From: Heterostelium album PN500
Lineage: Eukaryota > Evosea > Eumycetozoa > Acytosteliales > Acytosteliaceae
NCBI RefSeq assembly: GCF_000004825.1
Contig: NW_008805064.1
Coordinates: 930,001-994,000 of the forward strand
DNA length: 64,000 nt
Reading direction: 5' to 3'
The position numbers and the translations under genes are program-made. The notes below the pieces were generated by a model. That model was not told the DNA's origin, did not search any database, and saw only the letters and a program-made list of their open reading frames with translations. Below, piece after piece: positions 34,247 to 43,616 of this stretch (its first letter is position 1; the number at the start of each line of letters is the position of its first letter).

Positions 34247-34723
34247 CGTTATGTAAATAGAAATAAATAAAAATAATGATTGACCTTTTTTAAGTAAAAG
34301 CTAATACTTTTTATTAAATTTAATTATTTGTGACAAAAAAATCTTTATGAAATTAGAATTGATCGTGTTAAAAATAAACAAAATAAAAATTTGTAAATAC
34401 ACCACTTTTAATGTCTAAAAACGACTTTAATAAATAATAAGAATTTGTTATATATTCAACTTTGTTTTCTATTTTGGTTGTTTGTTCTTCCAGGTTTAAT
34501 GCATTTGACAATTGATTCTTTGTGTTGTCTTTGTCAAAAAAAAAAAGTGAGCACCCAGGCTTTCAAAATTTTTAAATCAAAATCAAAATTTTACTGTCGC
34601 CATACAATTAATAATAATAATACCAAATCAACTAATCACAACAATACAATAGATCACAAAACAACTTATCATACCCAAAAAAAAAGAGTATCAATAACTA
34701 TAAAGAGTTAATTTCGAACAAAT
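34247..34723. other. Intergenic region, 5' flank of membrane-protein unit A1
   Basis: From 34368 this stretch is nearly identical to 37663-38015, the 5' flank of the second unit. A short open stretch (34445-34711) is interrupted differently in the two copies by a small deletion, so it is not a conserved protein. The conserved flank probably holds a promoter and leader. Confidence 0.5.
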
Positions 34724-35463
34724 ATGTCTAAATTTTGGAATGTTGCAATATGTGCAACTATTCTATTTTTATATAGCCTTTGTCTATTTACTTACGTAAA
34801 AGAGACGGAATGTAAATCTAGAGTTTCTGCTGTTAAAAATAATTTGAATGTAACTACTTCTTGTGAAGTATTTCCCCAACCAGCGGATATTTATGTTCAG
34901 AGATATCATGATATTCGAGCTTCTTCTAAAATGAGCATGGGATGTAGAACGTTGACTGTTACCGCGTTGAAAAATAGTTGTATATGTATTTGTGTACTCT
35001 ATATAATTAAAGGTGCAACAGATGAAGTTAATGGTACAAAAAGGAAGATAAACCTTACTTGGTTGTTTATAAGTTTAGCAATAATATCCACAAATCTGAT
35101 ATTTAATTGATGTGTATGTATTATTTGGTGTATAGAGCGTTTCTACTATTCAATATCTTACTAACAGGTACTGATTTATCACCAATTAGATAACATGCAA
35201 CTGTAAGCAGTAAGAAACAGATCTTGGATCACGCATTCTCAGAAATGTTTATTAAAATGTAGTTCTGGACCTGTAAGTTATAACCACAATACTTTTGAAT
35301 AAGAGATTGAGAGATAGAGAGGGAGATTTGACACTTACTAATTAATTTTCATCATAAAGAAGAACATTTATGAAAAAATCATGATAGACCCGGTATCTTA
35401 TTGCAGAATACACTTTAGAGATATTGTTAAAGTGCAATATATTTATATTATCATACCTATTCC
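34368..35463 (+). repeat. Direct repeat A1 (unit with small membrane protein)
   Basis: About 1.1 kb that recurs at 37663-38770 with well over 90 percent identity by eye, including the 5' flank, the gene and the 3' flank up to ACCTATTCC. The start TTAAAAATAAACAAAAT and the phrase CAGAATACACTTTAGAGATA near the end mark both copies. The copies are in the same orientation about 3.3 kb apart. I see no terminal repeats that would identify a transposable element, so a tandem gene duplication is the simplest reading. Confidence 0.8.
34724..35110 (+). CDS. Small membrane protein of a duplicated family, copy 1
   Basis: A single exon of 128 residues. The N-terminal hydrophobic segment (residues about 5-25, FWNVAICATILFLYSL) is followed by an exposed region with Cys (KETECKSRV, TTSCEVFPQP) and a YHDIR segment. 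A second hydrophobic segment follows (residues about 83-100, CICICVLYIIKG), and the C-terminus is a third hydrophobic stretch (LFISLAIISTNLIFN). There is one N-glycosylation site (NVT). It matches the protein at 38016 (about 80 percent identical) and more weakly that at 36057. I recognise no known family. Confidence 0.6.
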   Translation: MSKFWNVAICATILFLYSLCLFTYVKETECKSRVSAVKNNLNVTTSCEVFPQPADIYVQRYHDIRASSKMSMGCRTLTVTALKNSCICICVLYIIKGATDEVNGTKRKINLTWLFISLAIISTNLIFN

Positions 35464-36056
35464 TTTAATAGAGTATTCCTTTAATAGAGTTTAAGTTGAA
35501 CATACTTATTCCAATATTACCTCACCAACTCCTCGGAGACTACTCAACAATATAACAACAAACATAAAATTTCACAGCCACAATCATCACAAATATAGTG
35601 GATACATCAACAAACAACACAAACGATCACCTTAAAAAAATAAAAAGTGTAAACTAAAGTTGTTATTTTGAAATTTGTTTATTTTTTTCAACTTTATTTT
35701 CTATTGTTGTTTGGTCTTCTTGCTAGACACTATCAACATTTACTTTGGATTGTTAATAGATAGAGTTTTATTAGTTTTCCGAAGGTCCAAACGAATAAAC
35801 AAATTTTTTTGTCAAAAATTAAAAATTAATTTTTTTGCAAAAAGTTCGATCTTGTTTTTATAGTTTCTCGTAGAAAAAAAAGCGATGGTCTTTGATCATT
35901 AAAACCAATTTTTTTAAAACTGATATTATTTTTTTTCTAAAATTTTTTAATTAAACAGAGGAAATAAAGTCACCTAACATTACACTAATAAATACCAGTA
36001 GATCACATCATACAACAAAAAAGAATATTAAGCTATTTGAAAAAAAAAAAAAAGAT
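35111..36056. other. 3' flank of unit A1 and leader of the diverged copy
   Basis: The first 350 bases are the conserved 3' flank of the repeat. From 35470 to 35640 there is a CAAC-rich, coding-poor stretch resembling a similar part of the second unit (AGACTACTCA.CAATATAACAACAA). 35640-36056 is AT-rich with T runs and no gene. Confidence 0.4.
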
Positions 36057-36380
36057 ATGTCTAAATTTGTTTGTATAGCAACAACAATGGTAGTTTGTTA
36101 TTGTATTTATGTTGTCTCAGAAATGATAGAATGTAATTCTATGATTCCTGATATTGCTAATGAATTGACAGAAATTACATCATGTGATGCATTTTCTAGT
36201 CAAGAGGATCTAAAAATGTATAGACAAAGAATACTTAATATATCTCATTCTCAAGATATGTTCATAAAGTGTAATTCGATGCCTAGCACAGCAATTAAAA
36301 ATATTACTTTATTTGCTATTGTCGCATTAATAACTAAAACGATATTATCAGACAGAAACAGAGATTTGGAGATAGTATAA
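36057..36380 (+). CDS. Small membrane protein of the duplicated family, diverged copy
   Basis: A single exon of 107 residues. It begins MSKF like the other two and keeps the pattern I.ECNS...TSCDAF....ED..MYRQRI and TAIKNI, but the rest is diverged. The N-terminal hydrophobic segment is kept and the last hydrophobic tail is shorter (it ends DRNRDLEIV). Its 3' flank (36381 to about 36600) resembles the flank of the other units (CAGATC.TGAATCA.GCAT.TTCAGA), supporting common descent. It is older than the A1/A2 pair. Confidence 0.55.
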   Translation: MSKFVCIATTMVVCYCIYVVSEMIECNSMIPDIANELTEITSCDAFSSQEDLKMYRQRILNISHSQDMFIKCNSMPSTAIKNITLFAIVALITKTILSDRNRDLEIV

Positions 36381-37662
36381 CTAGACAAGTGAGGCAGTTC
36401 GATGGTGTTGCGGTTGAGGTTAAATTTAGTCATATTGATAGTTTGGAGGAATGTATGATAGTTATAGCAACAAATAAGAAACAGATCATGAATCAAGCAT
36501 GTTCAGAGAAGTTTATTATAATGTAGTTCTATTCATGTAAGTAAGTTATAACAACAATAATTTTGAATAAGAGAGAGAGAGATTTGACAATTACTAATTA
36601 ATTGTTATCATAGATGAAAAGAACATTTAATGAATCAGAGATGCACTCCTTAAATTAGATGCACTACTCTCTCAATTGACTATCTGAAAATAGAGAGAAA
36701 GCTCATCTTTGACCTGAACAAGAGCAACCAACACAGTTATACGTTATCAAAAAAAAACTATTATATCCCATCTAGAATTAATCAAAAACATGTCAACAAC
36801 CAAAAATTTAAAAACATACAAAATAGACCATAAAAATATGTTATGATATTAAAGTAAAAAATAAAAAAGGTGATCATTTTAAACTTTACTTTCATCTTTT
36901 TTAGTTATTTTTTAAAACACATTAATATAACCATAATTTTCAAGGCCCTTATCGATTATCGTTCAATGTACATCTTAAAAGAAGTTAGTGATTCTTGCAC
37001 TATTTGAAAATGTATATCCTCTGGTTGAGGAAATGCTTTATATGATGTAGTTACATCCAAATTATTACTAAAAACCGTAAATCCCTGGTCGGATATCAAA
37101 AAACAAGGTCGATTTTCTTTAAAAAAAAGTAATATTTTAAGTTCTACCTAAATAATGAACCATCGACCTTTATATTTGTTTGTTTCGATAGAATCACCCA
37201 TTGATATACTTGATATTTCAAAAAGTGAAAGCTGAAGTGACATTACTCTGTATGATATTAGGCTTTTAAATAAAGTTGACAAATTCAATGCAAAGAATCA
37301 ATATCATATTTATTGACTCCTAAGTAAATTTAACCAATTAGATGATAGGCAACTATAAGCTGTACAAAAATATCTATTCAAAGAAGTTATAATGTAGTTC
37401 TTTCAGTAGTGCATCTCTCAATCGACCATCTGAAATAGAATGAAAGTTCATCTCTGAACAAGAGCAACATATTTATATTATATCACACCTATTCCAAAAG
37501 GAAATCTCTATTACTTCGAGGAGACTACTCGGTAATTTGACAACAATCATAATATTTCACCATCACAAACACAGTTAAGACTCGAAACGATTTCTTCTAC
37601 AGAACCAGAAGTACAATCGTTTATCAACAACATATTCACCTCCAACAACACGATCAACCACA
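36381..37662. other. Spacer between membrane-protein units
   Basis: It holds the 3' flank of the diverged copy (36381 to about 36740), the inverted relic (36956-37110) and, at about 37340-37650, a further degenerate copy of the 3' flank (GCATCTCTCAATCGACCATCT, also near 36650 in altered form; CCTATTCCAAAAGGAAA). It is a graveyard of past duplications. No further gene was seen. Confidence 0.5.
36956..37110 (-). pseudogene. Relic of the small membrane-protein family, inverted
   Basis: The minus strand reads VFSNNLDVTTSYKAFPQPED and IHFQIVQESLTSFKMYIER, then a stop at 36956, matching VKNNLNVTTSCEVFPQPED of the intact copies. The conserved Cys has become Tyr. Only the middle of the gene remains, so it is a fragment in the opposite orientation between the two large direct repeats. 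Confidence 0.7.
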
Positions 37663-38770
37663 TTAAAAATAAACAAAATAAAAATTTGTAAATACACCAC
37701 TTTTAATGTCTAAAAACGACTTTAATAAATAATAAGAATTTGTTATATATTCAACTTTGTTTTCTATTGGTTGTTTGTTCTTCCAGGTTTAATGCATTTG
37801 ACAATTGATTCTTTGTGTTGTCTTTGTCAAAAAAAAAAAGTGAGCACCCAGGCTTTCAAAATTTTTAAATCAAAATCAAAATTTTACTATCGACATACAA
37901 TTAATAATAATAATACCAAATCAACTAATCACAACAATACAATAGATCACAAAACAACTTATCATACCCAAAAGAAAGAGTATCAATAACTATAAAGAGT
38001 TAATTTCGAACAAATATGTCTAAATTTTGGAATATTGCAATATGTGCAACTATTCTATTTATATTTAGCTGTTGTCTATTTACTTACGTAAAAGAGATGG
38101 AATGTGAATATACAGTTTCTGCTGTTAAAAATAATTTGAATGTAACTACTTCTTGTGAAGTATTTCCCCAACCAGAGGATATTCATGTTCAGAGATATCA
38201 TGATATTCGAACTTATTCCAAAATGAGCAGGGAATGTAGTTCGTTGACTAGTACAGTGTTGAAAAATAGTTTTATATGTCTTTTTGTACTCTATATAATT
38301 CTAGGTGCAACAGAATTTAGTGGTAGAAATGAAGTTAATGGTACAGAAAGGAAGAAAAGCCATACTGGTTTGTTTATAAGTTTAGCAATATTATCCACAA
38401 TGCTGATAGCTAATTGATGTGTATGTATTATTTGGTGTATAGAGCGTTTCTACTATTCAATATCTTACTAACAGGTACTGATTTATCACCAATTAGATAA
38501 CATGCAACTATAAGCAGTAAAAAACAGATCTTGAATCACGCATTCTCAGAAATGTTTATTAAAATGTAGTTCTGGACCTGTAAGTTATAACCACAATACT
38601 TTTGAATAAGAGATTGAGAGATAGAGAGGGAGATTTGACACTTACTAATTAATTTTCATCATAAAGAAGATTTATGAAAAAAATCATGATTGACCCGGTA
38701 TCTTATTGCAGAATACACTTTAGAGATATTGTTAAAGTGCAATATATTTATATTATATCATACCTATTCC
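37663..38770 (+). repeat. Direct repeat A2 (unit with small membrane protein)
   Basis: Second copy of the 1.1 kb unit described at 34368-35463, in the same orientation. Differences are mostly single substitutions and small indels in the flanks; the coding part is slightly more diverged than the flanks at several residues. Confidence 0.8.
38016..38417 (+). CDS. Small membrane protein of the duplicated family, copy 2
   Basis: A single exon of 133 residues with the same layout as copy 1: N-terminal hydrophobic segment (FWNIAICATILFIFSC), Cys-containing exposed part (KEMECEYTV, TTSCEVFPQPEDIHVQRYHD), second hydrophobic segment (IVLFVLYIILG-like, FICLFVLYIILGA) and hydrophobic C-terminus. Relative to copy 1 it has a small insertion (EFSGRN) before EVNGTERK. 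Replacements concentrate in the exposed segments. Confidence 0.6.
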   Translation: MSKFWNIAICATILFIFSCCLFTYVKEMECEYTVSAVKNNLNVTTSCEVFPQPEDIHVQRYHDIRTYSKMSRECSSLTSTVLKNSFICLFVLYIILGATEFSGRNEVNGTERKKSHTGLFISLAILSTMLIAN

Positions 38771-39116
38771 AAAGGAAAACTCCATTACCTCACACAATTC
38801 ATAGAAGACTACTCAGCAATATAACAACAATCATCACAAACACAGTCGAGACTCGAAAAGGTATCTTCATTATCAATCAGAAGTACAATCGCTTAGACGA
38901 TCAACAACATATTCACCTCCAACAAAATCAACAACATAAACTATCAGGCTAATAAAATAAAATGTGTACTTTACCTTTAATGCTTTTTAAAAGAATATTA
39001 GAAAACAATCGAAATTTGTAGATAAAATAATATCTAGAGATAAGTGAGCCAGTTCGATGATATGTTACTTTAAATTTTTAATATGAAAAAATAGAAATCA
39101 AATTTATTTGACATCC
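38418..39116. other. 3' flank of unit A2 and spacer
   Basis: 38418-38770 is the conserved 3' flank of the repeat. Beyond it, to about 38950, is a CAAC-rich stretch similar to that after unit A1. A small open stretch (38674-38952) arises from this flank and is not conserved as a protein between units. The rest is AT-rich without a gene. Confidence 0.4.
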
Positions 39117-39580
39117 TAATTAATTTATATTTAATAAATTTCTTTGTTTAAAATAATTTCTAATATTATCGATTGAAAATTCATAGATCTCCTCTGCCAA
39201 ATACATTGCTTTGTTAATTTCAAATGGTTATGGATATTGTTGCAAAAGATGATCTGCTAATGAATAATAAAATTGTCCAACTGCTTCAAGTATAGATTTA
39301 CTTGTCCATATAACCAATTTATTACTTAGTAAATATTCGATAATATCTGGTTTCCTCTTCTTGATTGCACCAATTAGCGCGCGATTTCAGTACATCGATC
39401 CGATCTATTCTCACAGAGGTATTTCACTATTGCCAAATTTCCATTGGAGGCAGCAGTATCAATAGCGGTACTCCAAGAAGATTCCTCTGGATATTGGTCA
39501 TTTAGGTACTTTATCATATCCAAACAATCGTTATTCACCGATGCTCTACAGACATCCAGGGAGATCGAATTCTTTTTCAT
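39117..39580 (-). pseudogene. Ankyrin-family gene relic
   Basis: The minus strand reads NDCLDMIKYLNDQYPEESSW and NGNLAIVKYLCENRSDRCT, typical family repeats. The frame then breaks at a GCGCGC dinucleotide run near 39380 (two extra bases), continues as ALIGAIKKRKPDIIEYLLSN, meets an in-frame TAA near 39230 and fades out at about 39117. The N-terminal module is missing. It is a truncated relic of the same family. Confidence 0.7.
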
Positions 39581-39971
39581 AAAAATTCACTATTTTGTTT
39601 TTTTTTTTTGTTGATATTAGTATTTTTGTGTTTGCAACAGGCATGTTTTGTAATCTAAGTTTCAACTTATTAACAAATAATCATGTCTCTATCTCAATTA
39701 GTCAATTGAGTTATTAACTAATCGTTCAAAGAAATATTCTTGATATTTTTTTTTAAAATAAAGGGAGAAGTAATGATGGTGATAAAAGAATGAGGGAAAG
39801 TTATGCTTGTAACCTTAAATACAAAATACTTATTTTTTTATTTTTTACTTTTTCAGTCCGGATTTTCAAAGTAAGGGGTGTAAATTAATTACAAAAGACT
39901 TTGTATTACTTTGTAATAAGTTTTAAATGTAAATTAGTTAGTTAACAAATATATGTGTTGTTGATATCAAA
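39581..39971. other. Intergenic region
   Basis: AT-rich spacer between the ankyrin relic and the four-TM gene, with T runs near 39600 and 39830. No gene was seen. Confidence 0.4.
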
Positions 39972-40821
39972 ATGAGTGTATTATTTCATACAGAAAGTAA
40001 TAGAAATAGTTTATTTGTTTTCGTTTGTTTTATAAATATAGTTATATTAGGAAGTATACTTACCTCTGTATCAACACCATGGTTTTGGATTAAAACCGAT
40101 ATTTTAAATGATAGTGGTCTCATCAATTTAGAAATTGAGAACTTTTATGATGTATATAAAGTATATGTATGTGTGTTAACATTTTCTAGTATAAATAATA
40201 ATAATAATAGAAAATAGAATCGTCGTTTAATATTAATAATCATTTAATTAATAGAACAAATATGATACGGTGAATGATGAAAAACATATTACATCACCGG
40301 GTAATATCAACTCGGTATTCATAGCGATAGGTGTATTTCAATATGCAGGTTTGATATCGTTCTTGGTGTCTGTGGTTTGTCTGTGTTTGGTGATCCGCAA
40401 TTTCACGAAACACAGCAAAGGCGACACCGCAGCACACGTAGACAAACCGCTGAAATACAACCTCTGGATATCGTTGATTTTGTTCGTACTCGAGGTGCTC
40501 TCTGTGCTTACGCTGTTCGTAGTGACACCGGTGTTTAGACACATCGGTCATTGTCCGACCGACGACGGCTACTGCCATCGATTCTCGGGCACCTCGAAAA
40601 CAGGCAACGTCATAGAGGAATTCGGTCCAAAAATAGGATTCTATCTCGCAATCGTATCAGGCGCACTATCACTTGTAAACCTAGTCTTTGTCTACCTATT
40701 CAACCGATACATCAAATCAAAGCAATACCGACAACAAAGACAACAACAAGATCATCAACTTCTCGAAAAACTTTTACCATCCGAATCAACAACAACAACA
40801 TCAACAACTATCCAATCATAA
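39972..40821 (+). CDS. Four-transmembrane protein, function unknown
   Basis: Exon 1 is 39972-40166 and exon 2 is 40255-40821, giving 253 residues. TM1 is FVFVCFINIVILGSILTSVS, followed by an extracellular loop with TPWFWIKTDI. TM2 is YAGLISFLVSVVCLCLVI, TM3 is YNLWISLILFVLEVLSVLTL and TM4 is GFYLAIVSGALSLVNLVFVY. The second loop has a Cys pair (HCPTDDGYCHRFSG). The basic, Gln-rich C-terminus is cytosolic. The layout (four TMs, W residue in loop 1, paired Cys) resembles claudin/PMP22-like or SUR7-like tetraspan proteins, but no family signature is conclusive. Exon 2 is markedly richer in GC than the flanks. Confidence 0.7.
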
Positions 40822-41086
40822 TAATAATAATAATTACTACAATCCGAACCCTTTTTAACTATCCCAAAAAAGAAATATAAATAATAAAACACACATTATT
40901 TATATTTCTTTTTTAAATAATAATAAAACTAACAACCTTCTATCTTCATTGTAAAAAAATAAAAAATAAAAATTATTGGAAATTTGATTTGTTTTGCAAA
41001 AATGTGTGAGTGTGAATATGTTACAGATTAAATGAGAACTTTAAAATCATATTGCTCATTAACTGTATACATAAAGATATTAAGAT

Positions 41087-41883
41087 ATGGCAACAAAACA
41101 TACTGAAGCAGGATTAAAGCTAAGAGGAATAGGCAATTCACATTTAGATATTAAAGAGAAACTGAAACAAAGATGCTACGAGAAGCTAAAGGAAACAAGG
41201 AAGAATATGATTAATGAAGAAAGAATGAAGTGTAGTAATAATAGTTATAGTAATAGTAATGTCAGTAGTGGTACAGTTTCTTTAAATAATAATAATAATA
41301 GTAATAATAGTAGTAACAATAAACAATCTCCACCAACATCTCCACTGAAAGCAAAAATAGATGTACGTTCAACTATTTTAAAGGAATATGAAATGATGAA
41401 ATTGGAGTTTGACCAACCAATGACATCATCAACAACAACCACTACAACTACAACTACTTCTTCTTCAAACACAACAACACCATCAACAAATGCAACTACT
41501 AGTAAAACATCAACAATATCAACACCAATCAAACCAATACCATTATTAACCAGATCGAAATCACCTGCTAAACTGTTACCTTTATTTAAAATGACTAAAC
41601 TGGAAGAGGATCTAATGTTAAAAGAAGTTGAAGAATATTTAGAATCTATAGAATTACGTATGTTTTTTTTTGGTTTTTTTAAAAATTACATTATTGTGTA
41701 TATCTATTTCAACTGACTATTAACTAACCTAACTGATTGTATCACAATCTAATTATTATTATTATTATTATTATAGAAATGATAAAGGAATATGAAGATA
41801 TGCTAAAATTAGAACAAGATGAATTACAATATTACTCAACAATTGCCAATCAAGATCATGATGATTTCGATCTTCAATTTTAA
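41087..41883 (+). CDS. RPA-interacting-protein-like protein
   Basis: Exon 1 is 41087-41657 and exon 2 is 41777-41883, giving 225 residues. Near the N-terminus HLDIKEKLKQRCYEKLKETR resembles the N-terminal helix of RPA-interacting protein (RPAIN), which imports replication protein A into the nucleus. Asn and Thr/Ser-rich tracts follow, then LTRSKSPAKLLPLFKMTKLE and the acidic helices EEYLESIELQMIKEYEDMLK, like the RPAIN middle region. The protein ends in QDHDDFDLQF, so the C-terminal zinc-finger domain of animal RPAIN is missing. The assignment rests on short helices and is tentative. Confidence 0.45.
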
Positions 41884-43616
41884 TGTACATACATATATAT
41901 ATATAAATGTAAATTCTATCTTTCAATACAAATATCTGTCTATTTTAATTATTCATTAAATAAATAAACAGACTCCATTAATTATATTATATATTACAAT
42001 AATACACTACCCTACACTACATTACACTGTTAACAAACAATATTACAGTTTTTGGTGATCACTAAAATATAATCTAAATCATATGATGATTGAACTAAAC
42101 AATATTTTAGTATGATCAACAACATCAACATCTATATCTATTCATAAATAAGCACATAATGGTCTGAAAGCGCAGCAGCAACAGCTGATATGAGGATAAT
42201 AATGAACAGATCTTATTTTTAATGTGATCATCATATTTAAAATATAGAATCAATTAATTAACATCAACAAACAACATCAATACAACCAACAGCAACAATA
42301 ACAACAATAAATAATACTTAACTACAACTCTTTGATGATGCAAATTTTAATCATATGATTAATGTTTATGTATCTCCAAAAAAAACAGTCGTTAACAAAT
42401 AACAATAAGACATATTATTTTATTTTATATATATATATATTTTTTTTTTTAGTTTGTTTTATTTTAAGTTAATTCGAATGATAATCAGGAAAAAAGCACC
42501 ACGAATTAACTTGTTTGTATTTAAAAAAATAAGCTGATAATTAAATTGACACACTTTTACTTTTTATAGTCAGAAAATCAAAATACGAAATTATATGTTG
42601 ATATTGAAATACAACACCCACCCCCACATATATACATTAACAGTATAATAAAGATATTGGAGTGTCTATTTAACTTTATAACAATTATATTTGTTTGCTA
42701 ATTGTATATAAATGGAAAATGTATATTAATTTTATAAAATTATAACCATTTGGGGAAAATAAATAGTTTTAATATTGTTATTTTATTGAGATCACTCATT
42801 CACTACTCTACAATAATAATAATTCACACATAACCATATATCTTTAGTTTAATGATCATATATTTAATTTTGTTTGTTTGTTTTTAATTTTGACAGGAAA
42901 ACGAAAAGTTACTTTATACATTGCACTACAACTGAATTACGGATGGACAAACTGAAATGTCTATCTTATATATCTATTTACAATTTTTATATTACTCTTT
43001 GTGAAGCGGCTGAGGTGCACGCTGATGTGTATAATACCTCTAATTGTAATAATATTTGACTGTTGATTGGTTGGTTAGTTAATTTAAGATGTTTCGTTAG
43101 TTAATTGGTCTATTTGTGTGGTGGTTGTTGGTGTTGTTGGTGCTGTATAGATATTATTGTTTTTTTTTTGATGGTTCAATATTTAAAGTTGCACCTGATA
43201 TTCTGATAATCTATTAAATAAATATTTATTTTTATTTCAATAATTATCATAATGATATTATAAATACAGTCAATTTGTTACCTATTTCGGTATTCAAAAT
43301 TGACAATCAATTCAATCAAATCAAAATCCTATTTCCAAAATCAATCACAACAATAAGAATCAAATTAATAACATTTTCATTTTGGTTATTATTTTGACAT
43401 CGGTTTGTGAAAATTTGGTTTCAAGTTATTTGCTTGTTTATATTGATTCATTCTCAAGATATCAATCTATATATCCATTTTTAAAAAGAACAAAAAAAAA
43501 ACATATACTCCATACTTTTATTTTACACCCTACTCCAACACCATAACAATCCATTTAATTTGTCTTTTTACTATATTGAGGAGATAAATTAATCAAACCA
43601 ACAGAAATCAACAGAG
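41884..43616. other. Long intergenic region upstream of the spore-coat type gene
   Basis: About 1.7 kb of AT-rich DNA with CAAC-rich stretches (42240-42310). A less AT-rich patch at about 42895-43060 contains GAAGCGGCTGAGGTGCACG and an open stretch without recognisable homology. It probably holds the developmental promoter of the downstream gene, and possibly a non-coding transcript. No tRNA or snRNA was recognised. Confidence 0.4.

Noticed and set aside
34445-34711. 88-codon open stretch before the small membrane protein
   Set aside because: The duplicated unit has a small deletion that changes its frame and start; it is not conserved as a protein and is probably a leader region.
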